A stretch of DNA of 64,000 nucleotides from CAZUFB01 sp048173955. GTDB lineage: Bacteria; Actinomycetota; Coriobacteriia; Coriobacteriales; UMGS124. Position 1 is the first letter of the stretch; each line of letters begins with the position of its first letter. A model generated the notes under the pieces. The model was given only the letters and a program-made list of their open reading frames with translations. It had not been told where the DNA came from and searched no databases. The stretch lies in contig DBEYOB010000046.1 of the NCBI GenBank assembly GCA_048173955.1, forward strand, positions 22,447-86,446. Reading direction: 5' to 3'. This document shows positions 55,129-63,684 of the stretch, piece after piece. A program made the position numbers and the translations under genes.

Positions 55129-56604
55129 CTACCGCGCCTCCATCACCAGATCGAGCAGCTCCTGGCGGTTCCTGATGTTTGACTTGCTGTAAATGTGGCG
55201 CACGTGGGAGTTGACGGTGCTCTCCGAGATGCCGAGGTTCTCGGCGATCCACGGTTGCGTGCGGCCGATGGCGAGCAGCGCGAAAATCTCGCGCTCGCGC
55301 TCGGTCAGGCCCCAGGTTTCGGAGAGCCGGGCGATCCGCTCGGAGCGCGCGTCGGCCGCCGCAGGGTCGGCGGGCGCCGCCGGCCGCGCGTCGAAGAGCT
55401 CCCAGATGTCGCGGGAGCTCAGGACGAGCACGATGGCGATCGTCATGAGGTAGCCCACCAAAATGGCGTCCGCGTTGGGAAACGCCGCGGCGTGGGCGAC
55501 GCCGTCGAGCGCCATGCCGAGGATGCCGCCCAGGCCGCAGAACGCGCTGCGCACGACCATCTGGACGGTGCACACGATGCGCGGCGCGTCCCCGAGCCCG
55601 GCGTAGACCGACTGCGCGACGACGATCCAGATGAGCACGTCGAACGTCGTGTACCCGACGAGGATGACCGCCCCCGAGGTCCAGAACGCCCCGGTCCCGT
55701 AGAGGAACGGCATGAGCGAGAAGCCCGCGACGATGGCGAGCAGCCCGACGCGGTAGACAATTACCCCGCGGCGGGGGAACAGGGCGACGACGGCGAACAG
55801 GACGATCGAAAACGCGCCGCGCACGATCTGGAGCGTGACCCCGCTGTCGGCCTGCGCGACGCCGGCGACCGGCGCGAACGAGATCTGGTGCTGCATGTAG
55901 CCCAGTCCGAGCATGATGAGCGCGACGCTGCACACGGTGGGGACCGAGACGCCGAGCGTCCGGCGGATGAGACCCGCAGGGCTCTGAGGGAGCGAGGGTG
56001 CGGGAGCCGCGGCAGAGGCGCGTTCCGGATAGGAGCGGGCCGCGGCGGGCATGGCGAGCAGCAGGGCCATGGAGAGCAGCGGCAGTACCGCCGGCACGAT
56101 CGCCGCGGCGGGGGGAGCCATGAGCAGGAACAGCAGGTCGGGCACGATGGCGCAGGCAAAGCCGCCCGCCACGTAGAGCACGGCGCTGCGCATGCCGTCC
56201 CTGCAGTACACCGCGCCCCAGGCGAGGATCGCCGCGGTCATGAACAGCGCGCAGAGCACCGCCCCCGCAATGGCCAAGGGCCTGCTCGCGAGGTGCGCGG
56301 AGAGGGCGAACAGCAGGGATCCCGCCGTGCCGGCCGTCCCTGCGGCGAGCAGCGCCGGCGTGCTCCCGCTCGCGCGCCGGGCCAGGTCCCGCCCGAAGAG
56401 GGGCACCAGGCTGAAGGGGACCACGAGCAGGAACGTGGTCCAGGCGGCAAGCTCGGGGAAGGTGCCCCGCTGTCCGAGCGGGGCGAAGAACATGCTCCCG
56501 TAGAGCGCGTCGACCCACGCCCACAGGCAGGTCGACCCGATGACCGCACGAGCGTCGAGAAGGGCGAAGAGCGCGGGTCCCTTATGCGATTTGCCTGCCG
56601 ACAT
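55129..56604 (-). CDS. LuxR regulator with N-terminal multi-pass membrane sensor
   Basis: 491 residues. About twelve hydrophobic segments run from residue 16 to about 400. The C-terminal HTH is ETWGLTEREREIFALLAIGR, then STVNSHVRHIYSKSNIRNRQ. A GGGGGG tract precedes the ATG; a start seven codons earlier is possible. Unlike the other four, its divergent neighbour is a phosphate transporter, not a flavoprotein. Its target might be the tandem flavoproteins at 50.5-54.1 kb, or the transporter. Confidence 0.9.
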   Translation of the reverse strand: MSAGKSHKGPALFALLDARAVIGSTCLWAWVDALYGSMFFAPLGQRGTFPELAAWTTFLLVVPFSLVPLFGRDLARRASGSTPALLAAGTAGTAGSLLFALSAHLASRPLAIAGAVLCALFMTAAILAWGAVYCRDGMRSAVLYVAGGFACAIVPDLLFLLMAPPAAAIVPAVLPLLSMALLLAMPAAARSYPERASAAAPAPSLPQSPAGLIRRTLGVSVPTVCSVALIMLGLGYMQHQISFAPVAGVAQADSGVTLQIVRGAFSIVLFAVVALFPRRGVIVYRVGLLAIVAGFSLMPFLYGTGAFWTSGAVILVGYTTFDVLIWIVVAQSVYAGLGDAPRIVCTVQMVVRSAFCGLGGILGMALDGVAHAAAFPNADAILVGYLMTIAIVLVLSSRDIWELFDARPAAPADPAAADARSERIARLSETWGLTEREREIFALLAIGRTQPWIAENLGISESTVNSHVRHIYSKSNIRNRQELLDLVMEAR

Positions 56605-56872
56605 GGCGATCCCCCCTACTTGCATGCCCCGATGCGGCCCCTATGGTATAGCAGCGCCGCGGGTTTTGCCCGCGTCGTCTTAGAGCAAACCCGTCAGCAT
56701 GCCACCTGCATACCGCCCCGAAAAAACTCGACCCACTTGCGACATCTTCGAATCGAGGCCTTACATTCCCTTTACAATAGGGGAGTACGGTATCGGCGGT
56801 ATGCCATGCTGAAAGAAGAGGCACCGGCATGGGGCCGACATGTCAGAGGACCAGGAAGGGCCGGAGAGCCGC

Positions 56873-58030
56873 ATGGACCCAGTAACGCTCATCGTCGTGG
56901 GATTGGTCATCGTCACCGCGCTCGTGTTCGACTTCACGAACGGCTTCCACGATACCGCCAACGCCATGGCAACCTCGATCGCCACGGGCGCGCTCAAGCC
57001 GAAGGTCGCCGTCATCGCGGCGGGCACGCTCAACCTGGTGGGCGCCTTCCTGTCCACCGAGGTGGCCAACACCATCTCGGGCGGCATCATCAACGAGGCC
57101 GAGGTCGCCATCGGGCCCGAGTTCATCTTCGCCGGCCTGGTCGGCGCCATCGTGTGGAACCTCCTCACGTGGCTCGTCGGCCTGCCCTCGAGCTCGTCGC
57201 ACGCGCTGTTCGGCGGCCTGGTCGGCGCCGTCATCGTGGGCGCGGGCGTGCAGGGCGTCAACTTCGGCGCCGTGCTGACCAAGGTGCTCATCCCCGCCCT
57301 CGTCTCGCCGGTCGTCGCCGGCCTCGCGGCGTTCGCCGCGTGCAAGATCATCTTCCGGATCGTGAGGCGCCTCGACGAGAAGTTCGTCGAGAGCGGCTTC
57401 CGCCACGGCCAGACCGTCACCGCGTGCCTCGTCGCGCTCTCGCACGGCACCAACGACGCCCAGAAGACGATGGGCATCATCACGCTGTGCCTGATCGCCG
57501 TGGGTGCCCAGCCTTCGGGCAGCGACCCGCAGCTGTGGGTCGTCGCGGCGTGCGGCCTCGCCATCGCCCTCGGCACCTACTCGGGCGGCTGGCGCGTCAT
57601 CCGCACGCTCGGCAAGGGCCTGACCGAGATCAGCACCCCGCAGGGGTTCGCCGCCGAGTGCAGCTCGGCCGCCACCATCCTGGCCTCGTCGCACCTCGGC
57701 TTCGCCCTGTCGACCACCCAGGTGTGCTCGGGTTCCATTATCGGCTCCGGTCTGGGCAAGGGGACGGCGGTCAACTGGGGCGTCGCCGCGCGCATGCTCG
57801 TCGCGTGGCTCGTGACCTTCCCGGCCGCCGGCCTGGTGGGCGCCGCGGCGTGCGCGCTCGCCAAGCTGGGCATCGGCGGCACCGTTGTGGTCGCCCTGCT
57901 GGTGGTCCTCATCGCCCTCATCATCCTGCGCCTGTCCAAGCGCAACCCCGTCAACTCGTTGAACGTGAACGACCAGTCCGACGTCAAGATCAACGCGGGA
58001 ACCGCAACCCACGCCCAGGCGACGGCGTAA
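56873..58030 (+). CDS. pit: PiT-family inorganic phosphate transporter
   Basis: 385 residues from the chosen ATG; an earlier ATG at 56840 adds eleven residues with a poorer ribosome site. The family repeats are visible as FDFTNGFHDTANAMATSIAT near the N-terminus and VALSHGTNDAQKTMGII in the second half, the GANDxxN-type ligand motifs. About ten hydrophobic segments cross the membrane. It imports phosphate with H+ or Na+. A small membrane protein and a universal stress protein follow within 30 bases each, implying an operon. Confidence 0.92.
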   Translation: MDPVTLIVVGLVIVTALVFDFTNGFHDTANAMATSIATGALKPKVAVIAAGTLNLVGAFLSTEVANTISGGIINEAEVAIGPEFIFAGLVGAIVWNLLTWLVGLPSSSSHALFGGLVGAVIVGAGVQGVNFGAVLTKVLIPALVSPVVAGLAAFAACKIIFRIVRRLDEKFVESGFRHGQTVTACLVALSHGTNDAQKTMGIITLCLIAVGAQPSGSDPQLWVVAACGLAIALGTYSGGWRVIRTLGKGLTEISTPQGFAAECSSAATILASSHLGFALSTTQVCSGSIIGSGLGKGTAVNWGVAARMLVAWLVTFPAAGLVGAAACALAKLGIGGTVVVALLVVLIALIILRLSKRNPVNSLNVNDQSDVKINAGTATHAQATA

Positions 58031-58054
58031 AGCCCGGCGGCGAAGGAGGCATCC

Positions 58055-58291
58055 ATGATCGTTGTCCAAGAGCTCGAGAGTTTCTTTGCCGTCATCGTGG
58101 TCACCGTGGCCGTTGCCGGCGCCATCAGCTCGCTGTACGCCACCGGGCTTCTGCTGTGGGCGCGGGGCACCGTCGTCGACAACAAGGGCGGCGCGCACAT
58201 CACGACCCGCTTGGGCGCCGTCGTGTGCTTCGCGGCGTGCGTGGTAATCGTGCTGTTCGCGCTGTGGCTGATGATCCCGCTGTTCCACTAG
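58055..58291 (+). CDS. small two-segment membrane protein
   Basis: 78 residues. Two hydrophobic helices: AVIVVTVAVAGAISSLYATG near residues 12-32 and AVVCFAACVVIVLFALWLM near 55-74, joined by a short polar loop (RGTVVDNKGG). Its position between the PiT transporter and a stress protein suggests a transporter accessory, but no family is recognised. AAGGAGG precedes the ATG. Confidence 0.75.
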   Translation: MIVVQELESFFAVIVVTVAVAGAISSLYATGLLLWARGTVVDNKGGAHITTRLGAVVCFAACVVIVLFALWLMIPLFH

Positions 58292-58319
58292 GCAAAAACG
58301 CCCGGAAGGACTGATAGGC

Positions 58320-59174
58320 ATGACCAGGATTCTCGTCGGCATCGACGGCAGCGAGCGCGGCGAGCGCGCGCTCGAATGGGCGGCGCGCCGGGCCGAGCGC
58401 GACGGCGCGAGCCTCACGCTGCTCTCGGTCGTCGATCCCGCGGTCGCCCGCGAGGCGGGCGTCGACACCGAGACGATGAAGCGGGCCTCGCAGGAGACGG
58501 TCGACGCCGCCGCCGCGAAGCTCGCCGCGGGGCATCCCGGCGTCAAGGCGACCACCTCGGTGGTCGAGGGCAAGATCGTCGAGTCGATGATCGAGGCGGC
58601 CGCGGCGCACGACATGGTGGTCGTCGGCTCCCACCACGGCGCGACGATCGGCGAGACCGTGGGTGGGGCCAAGGGCCTGCGCATCTCGGTGTCGACGGTC
58701 GCCCCCACGGTGGTGGTCCCGTCCGACTGGAACCCCGACGAGTGCGGCGAGGGCATCGTCGTCGGCGTCGGGCCCGACAACGTGAGCGAGCGCGCGGTGG
58801 CGTTCGGCGTGCGCGAGGCGCTCGAGGACGGTCAGCCGCTCGACCTGGTCTCTGCCTGGGGTCTGCCGCCCGTGCTGACCCGCCCGGCCGAGGTGCTCGG
58901 CGGCGGGCTCGCCCCGGTCGGCGAGCAGTTCCAGCGCGACCTCGACCGCCGCGTCGCAACGCTGGCCGAGGCCAATCCCGGGCTTGCGGTGGCGGGCCAC
59001 GCGGTCGAGGGCTCCTCGCCCGCGAGCACGCTGGTGAAGTACAGCGCCGGGCATCGGCTGCTCGTGCTCGGCACGCACTCGCGCAGCGCGCTGGGCCGCA
59101 CGCTGTTCGGCTCGGTGACGCACGGCGTGCTGCTCGACCTGAAGGTGCCCACCGCGGTGGTGCCTCAGGCGTAG
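58320..59174 (+). CDS. universal stress protein with two Usp domains
   Basis: 284 residues. Domain 1 begins MTRILVGIDGSERGERALEW; its nucleotide-loop region is VVGSHHGATIGETVGG. Domain 2 begins near GIVVGVGPDN at residue 141 and ends with LGTHSRSALGRTLFGSVTHG, close to the G-2x-G-9x-G(S/T) ATP-binding pattern. Tandem Usp proteins respond to starvation or redox stress, which suits co-transcription with a phosphate transporter. GGAAGGA precedes the ATG. Confidence 0.92.
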   Translation: MTRILVGIDGSERGERALEWAARRAERDGASLTLLSVVDPAVAREAGVDTETMKRASQETVDAAAAKLAAGHPGVKATTSVVEGKIVESMIEAAAAHDMVVVGSHHGATIGETVGGAKGLRISVSTVAPTVVVPSDWNPDECGEGIVVGVGPDNVSERAVAFGVREALEDGQPLDLVSAWGLPPVLTRPAEVLGGGLAPVGEQFQRDLDRRVATLAEANPGLAVAGHAVEGSSPASTLVKYSAGHRLLVLGTHSRSALGRTLFGSVTHGVLLDLKVPTAVVPQA

Positions 59175-59217
59175 CGGGGCGCATGCGGGGCGCGGGCGTG
59201 CCGACGAGGTATGATTG

Positions 59218-59252
59218 GTTTTGAGGCGAGATATGCCCGGAAACTGTCAGCG
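59218..59252. repeat. 35-bp repeat shared with the AT-rich element
   Basis: GTTTTGAGGCGAGATATGCC... matches 50392-50426 at about 30 of 35 positions, and 63650-63684 more weakly. It lies between the convergent stress-protein and LuxR genes. Confidence 0.6.
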
Positions 59253-59284
59253 GACCGCGCGAAAGACTTCGAGTTGGCGTTGGT

Positions 59285-60877
59285 TCATGCGGGCTGCCCC
59301 CGATCTTGACGCAGCCGCCTTTCCAGCAGCTCGATCAACCCGGTGCGGCTGTGCGCACCGGTTTTGCCGTAGATGTTGCGCAGGTGGGTGCGCAGTGTGC
59401 TCTCGGTAATATACGCCTCTTGGCAGATGCGACGGTTGTCGTGACGTTTGAGCACAAGCAGGGCTATCTCGCGTTCCCGTTCGGAAAGGCCCAGGTCGGC
59501 GACGGCGTGTGCGAGATGTTCAAGCGTCACGGCGTTCGCGTCGAAAGGCGTTTGGGACGCCGTGGTATCTGCGGCATCCAAGTCCTCGCCCTCCCGGCCG
59601 CTGCCCGGACTGTCCGGCGCATCGACGGCACCCTCGCCCCGCGCCGTCATAAGCTTCGCCACACTCACCTCGTCCATGACGAACGCAGAGGTGAACACGG
59701 CAACGAAGATGATCGCCGAGGCGGCGACGGCCAACGGTGCGGCCGAAAGGTCGACAATCGAACAGAGCAGTTCGCCGACGGTGCTGCACAGGGTGAGGCA
59801 GATTTGACCCAAGGCGAAGACGCAGGCACCCCCTTTGGGGTCGCGCATGCCGATGCGACCCCAAAGAGTCCAGGTAAAGATGCGGAAGAACGCCCACGTT
59901 CCCCCGATGGCCAGGGCCTCGTAGTACTGTCGTCCCGGCTGCAGCACCAGCGTGAGGAGCAGACAGCCTATGACAAGCGGTGTGATGAGGCGGTAGAGAA
60001 GCGAGAAGTTGCCGTGCATGCCCCTGGTCGCAATTGCTATCGCGACCAATGCCGCCGCGACGACGATGCCTGCGACGAGCGTGTAAAGCTCGGTGGAAAC
60101 CTCGGTCTTTGTTTCCGAGAGGTGGTTCGTCGCCACGAATATCGCCCCGAGGATGCCCGTGCCGAGCGAGAGGCGCAAGGGGAGCGGCGCGGTTCTGCTC
60201 GCCGGCGGAGTCGCCGGTTTCGCCGCAACCGCGGTGTTCGGGCCAGTTCCGTTGGACATCGCTTCGCCTGCAGGCGGTGTTGCGGCTCCGATGGGCAAAA
60301 GATCGTGACGTAGGATAGTTAAAACGGCTCCCGATAGCAGGGGAAGCAGCGGGCGCAGTGTCAATGCCGCCAAGGGGGAGAGGTTCGCCTCGATCAGGCA
60401 GATTCCGAACGACACCGCATAGCCCGCGGCGACGCAGGCGAGTGTGTGCGACGGTTTGGTGCGGCAGAGCAGCTCGCCCCAAAGCACCACGAACGCGGCG
60501 CTCGTCCCCGCCAAGGTACGCCCTAAGGCAACGCCGGGCATCGAGGCCGGGTCGCTCAACCATCCGCAGGCGTAGAGGACGGCGGTCCCGACGGACGGCC
60601 CGAGCGCGGCGAGGGCGACGATCCAGGGAGACCTCAGAAGCGGGCCGCGCCGCCAGGTATAGGCCGCAAAGGCGGCGAGGAGCACGACGAGCAGCGCCGT
60701 ACCGGCGTACGCCCAGCCGACGAGGGCGTCTTGGACGCCCGGTGCAGGTGCGGGGAAGAGCGTCGGCGAGATGTCGATGGTCTGCCAGCCCAGGTAGCAG
60801 CCCAGGCCGATTGCGATGAGCGCGGCCGTCGACGCGTCCGTCTCGCGCGGGTCGTTGGGTGTCTGTGCCTTCAACAT
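59285..60877 (-). CDS. LuxR regulator with N-terminal multi-pass membrane sensor
   Basis: 530 residues. Around twelve hydrophobic segments, interrupted by a Pro/Ala-rich loop near residues 210-240, precede a linker and the C-terminal HTH (DLGLSEREREIALLVLKRHD, then STLRTHLRNIYGKTGAHSRT). AGGGGAT precedes the ATG; an earlier start 24 codons upstream is rejected. It is divergent from the flavoprotein at 61143. Three TACCTCA repeats lie between them as likely binding sites. Confidence 0.9.
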   Translation of the reverse strand: MLKAQTPNDPRETDASTAALIAIGLGCYLGWQTIDISPTLFPAPAPGVQDALVGWAYAGTALLVVLLAAFAAYTWRRGPLLRSPWIVALAALGPSVGTAVLYACGWLSDPASMPGVALGRTLAGTSAAFVVLWGELLCRTKPSHTLACVAAGYAVSFGICLIEANLSPLAALTLRPLLPLLSGAVLTILRHDLLPIGAATPPAGEAMSNGTGPNTAVAAKPATPPASRTAPLPLRLSLGTGILGAIFVATNHLSETKTEVSTELYTLVAGIVVAAALVAIAIATRGMHGNFSLLYRLITPLVIGCLLLTLVLQPGRQYYEALAIGGTWAFFRIFTWTLWGRIGMRDPKGGACVFALGQICLTLCSTVGELLCSIVDLSAAPLAVAASAIIFVAVFTSAFVMDEVSVAKLMTARGEGAVDAPDSPGSGREGEDLDAADTTASQTPFDANAVTLEHLAHAVADLGLSEREREIALLVLKRHDNRRICQEAYITESTLRTHLRNIYGKTGAHSRTGLIELLERRLRQDRGQPA

Positions 60878-60949
60878 CGATCCCCTGCATGCCTCTCGTT
60901 GTGCCGATTTTGGCGAAACACCTGCTCGCGCATACCGGCATCGCTGCAA

Positions 60950-60979
60950 TACCTCACAGTCTACCTCAGCCCTACCTCA
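60950..60979. promoter_or_regulatory. three TACCTCA direct repeats
   Basis: TACCTCA occurs at 60950-60956, 60962-60968 and 60973-60979, 12 and 11 bp apart, about one helical turn. They lie in the divergent promoter region of the LuxR and flavoprotein genes and probably bind the regulator. Confidence 0.55.
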
Positions 60980-61142
60980 CATTTCGCGAGGTTTACCCCA
61001 CGCGGCGTATGTTCGCGATGGGCGCTGCAGCGCTATTGATGGGAACGGATCGCACGGCGTTAGTTCCACGCGGCGGAAACGCCGCATGCCGCGCCGCGCA
61101 TATCGACCGTAAGGAAATCCGTTAGAAGGAGGATGTGTTGTG

Positions 61143-62597
61143 ATGAAGGGTGCAACCGAGATGGATCGCCGTCATTTCTTCCGTGCGCTCGGCGCCGCCG
61201 GCGCTGCTGCCGCCGTTGCGGCGACCGGTGTGGGCTCCGCCCTCGCCGACGAGGTTTCTGCCGCCGGTGCCGCTGCGCTCGGCGACGCCGCTGTGAACTT
61301 TTCCCAGGAGGTCGACGTCCTCATCTGCGGCGCCGGCATCTCGGGCATGATGGCCGCCTACGAGACCGCCAGCGCCGGGCTCAGCACGCTCATCGTCGAG
61401 CAGAACGGCTTCTATGGTGGAGACGCCATCTATTCGGCTGCGTGCATGATGTGCAACACCGCCCGTCTCACCCAGGAGGAGCGCCCCGAGAAGTACTCGA
61501 CCATCGACGAGCTTCGCGAGCGCTTCGCCCCGTACTACGAGAACGACGAGGCGGGGCTCGACCAGCTCATGATGCTCCAGGAGTGGGGCGGCAAGTGGAT
61601 GGACCTCATGCACTACGACTGGGGCTATCAGTTCCAGCCTAAGATGGAGGGTCCGTACCAGCAGGCGTTCTTCCCCCAGGGCGGCATCTGCACCATGCCC
61701 GACGCCTTCACGCTGATGGACGAGAAGCTCACCGAGGCCGGTGCGACCTACCTGTACGATACCGTGCTCAAGTGCCTGATCGTCGACGAGGCCGGCACCG
61801 TCTCCGGCGCGCGTTTCACCTCCAAGGACGGCGGCTATGTCGACATCCAGGCCAAGGCCGTCATCCTGGCCTGCGGCGGCTACGTCTCCAACCAGGAATG
61901 GATGACCCAGTACGCCCCCGATACGGCCGACCTCGGCTGCATCGTCTCGGGCCGTACAGGCGAGGGCATCAAGGCGGGCCTTGCCGCCGGCGGCCAGCTT
62001 GCCGGCATGGTGACCCCGGGCAACTTCAACCCGCGCTATGAGGCGGGCCATATGCTCGGCATGCACTACCCGATCCTCGGCCTGCTGCCCAACGGCAGGC
62101 GCTTCTACTGCGAGACCGCCGTGCACGATGCGGCGACCGGCTGCCTGAACAACGGCTGGCACGAGTGGTGGAGCATCTGGGACAACACCGCCCAGAACGG
62201 CGTCGACCAGGAGGTCATCAAGCACGCCGGCGACAACGTGAAGACCGCCAACTCCATCGAGGAGCTCGCCGAGGGCATGGGCATGGGCCTCGACATCCTG
62301 CAGGCGGCCTTTGACAACTGGAACACCATCTGCGAGAACGGCGAAGATCCCGACTTCGGCCGCACGCTGTTCCTCCAGCCGCTCGAGCCGCCGTTCTACT
62401 ATCTGCTCAACGTGCCCGTGCGCTACAAGAGCAAGGGCGGCCTGGCGGTGAGCAGTCGCTTTGAGGTCGTCGATGCCGAAGGCAACCCCATTCCGGGCTT
62501 GTATTCCTGCGGCTGCAATGCCGGCACTGAGGACATCGTCCCCGCCGCAGGGTCGGGTATGCTCGTGGGTACGAGCGTGGCCGAGGATCTGGCGTAG
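61143..62597 (+). CDS. Tat-exported FAD-dependent reductase
   Basis: 484 residues. The signal MDRRHFFRALGAAG has RR followed by H-F-F. FAD motif DVLICGAGISGMMAAYETA near residue 57, then LIVEQNGFYGGDAIYS. The active-site segment is NGRRFYCETAVHDA: the Arg is kept, but Cys replaces the usual Asn before Glu. AVILACGGYVSN and GLYSCGCNAGTEDIVPAAGS mark FAD contacts. AAGGAGG stands ten bases before this ATG and seven before an in-frame GTG at 61140, so either start is possible. It is divergent from a LuxR regulator and ends at a strong terminator. Confidence 0.87.
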   Translation: MKGATEMDRRHFFRALGAAGAAAAVAATGVGSALADEVSAAGAAALGDAAVNFSQEVDVLICGAGISGMMAAYETASAGLSTLIVEQNGFYGGDAIYSAACMMCNTARLTQEERPEKYSTIDELRERFAPYYENDEAGLDQLMMLQEWGGKWMDLMHYDWGYQFQPKMEGPYQQAFFPQGGICTMPDAFTLMDEKLTEAGATYLYDTVLKCLIVDEAGTVSGARFTSKDGGYVDIQAKAVILACGGYVSNQEWMTQYAPDTADLGCIVSGRTGEGIKAGLAAGGQLAGMVTPGNFNPRYEAGHMLGMHYPILGLLPNGRRFYCETAVHDAATGCLNNGWHEWWSIWDNTAQNGVDQEVIKHAGDNVKTANSIEELAEGMGMGLDILQAAFDNWNTICENGEDPDFGRTLFLQPLEPPFYYLLNVPVRYKSKGGLAVSSRFEVVDAEGNPIPGLYSCGCNAGTEDIVPAAGSGMLVGTSVAEDLA

Positions 62598-62652
62598 CGC
62601 AGGGGTTCGCACGAAACGGTTTGCGCGGGCGCAGTTGCCCGCGAGTTCGTAG

Positions 62653-62699
62653 GGGGCGCGCAGTCTCGAACTGGGATTGCGCGCCCCTTTTGTGTGTTT
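62653..62699 (+). terminator. rho-independent terminator
   Basis: GGGGCGCGCA (62653-62662) pairs with TGCGCGCCCC (62678-62687), followed by TTTTGTGTGTTT. It ends the flavoprotein transcript. Confidence 0.8.
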
Positions 62700-62761
62700 G
62701 GCCTGGCGGTACGCTTGCCGGCGTGCCGGGGAGGAGAAGTGAATGTCGATCGATCGCAGGG

Positions 62762-62767
62762 TATAAT
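62762..62767 (+). promoter_or_regulatory. TATAAT -10 of the second Uma2 gene
   Basis: The sequence GGGTATAATC is identical to that before the first Uma2 gene and stands at nearly the same distance from the ATG. Confidence 0.5.
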
Positions 62768-62811
62768 CCTCCCGAGTTGCCTGACCGATGTATTGAGAGG
62801 AGGATGGTGCC

Positions 62812-63360
62812 ATGCCGCTGCCTGCGAGCAGAGTTTATACATCGGAAGACTACTGGAACCTCCCCGATGGCGTGCGGGCCGAGTTGATTGACGGGGAACT
62901 TTACGACATGGCACCTCCGGACTGGGTTCATCAGGCAATCGTTGCGGGAATCGTTACGGATTTGAACGCCCACATCCGTCGACATAGCGGAAACTGCAAA
63001 GCCGTGCCGGCGCCGGTTGCCGTCAACCTCGATGCGAACGACGAAACGTGGGTGGAGCCCGACGTTGTGGTGGTGTGCGATTCGAGCCGCATTTCCAAGC
63101 GCGGCGTCGAGGGTGCTCCCGACATGGTGGTCGAAGTTGTCTCGCCTTCGAGTGTCGGTATGGACTACATCACCAAAACGGCTCGTTATCGCCGCGCCGG
63201 GGTGCGCGAATACTGGATTGTCGACCCCGGGTCGGAGCAGACGGCCGTCTATCGCTTTGAGGGAGACTCCCTTGCCCTGAGGGTGTACCCGTTTTCTGAG
63301 CCGGTTCCCGTTGGCATATTCGGAGGACTTTCGATTGCAATCGGACCGTTTGTCGAATGA
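62812..63360 (+). CDS. Uma2-family (DUF820) endonuclease-like protein, paralogue
   Basis: 182 residues, the same length as the protein at 49160 and collinear with it throughout: MPLP..RVYT, RAELIDGELYDMAPP, VEPDVVVVCDS, APDMVVEVVSPSSVGMDY and REYWIVDPGS. Divergence is spread over the middle and C-terminus, so the duplication is not recent. The acidic and VEV...K nuclease-core residues are conserved, which argues that both are functional. GAGAGGAGG precedes the ATG. Downstream sequence also resembles that downstream of the first copy. Confidence 0.88.
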   Translation: MPLPASRVYTSEDYWNLPDGVRAELIDGELYDMAPPDWVHQAIVAGIVTDLNAHIRRHSGNCKAVPAPVAVNLDANDETWVEPDVVVVCDSSRISKRGVEGAPDMVVEVVSPSSVGMDYITKTARYRRAGVREYWIVDPGSEQTAVYRFEGDSLALRVYPFSEPVPVGIFGGLSIAIGPFVE

Positions 63361-63504
63361 CGGCTGTAGCTGTGCGCCCGTCGAGCGGTGCGCGATTTTC
63401 GGTGCCCGCCATGAGATGCGGTCGGATGGAATCGGGCGGCGCATTCGGACATTGGTCGGGCCTTGCTGACAGAATCCGGGGCTAACTTGTCTCAAACTGC
63501 GCCT

Positions 63505-63684
63505 ATTCAGTAATTTAGTAGATTGATGAACTTGCCTTTCCTGCGGAAACGCCGGTCCCGGTGCGTCTCGTGCGGAGCGGGCGTTTCATAGAGCAGACGG
63601 ATCCTGGGGTTTTACTAAGTATCAAAAATCACAATTACCGAATGGGCCCCTTCTGAGCCGAGATGGGTGGCAAAACTGGCAGCG
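63505..63684. repeat. AT-rich inverted-repeat element, copy 2
   Basis: ATTCAGTAATT (63505-63515) is inverted as AATTACCGAAT (63633-63643). The shared ATCCTGGGGTTTTACTAA begins at 63601, and the 84 bases from there align without gaps to 50343-50426. No gene is supported between 63361 and the window end; small open frames there lack ribosome sites. Confidence 0.65.
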
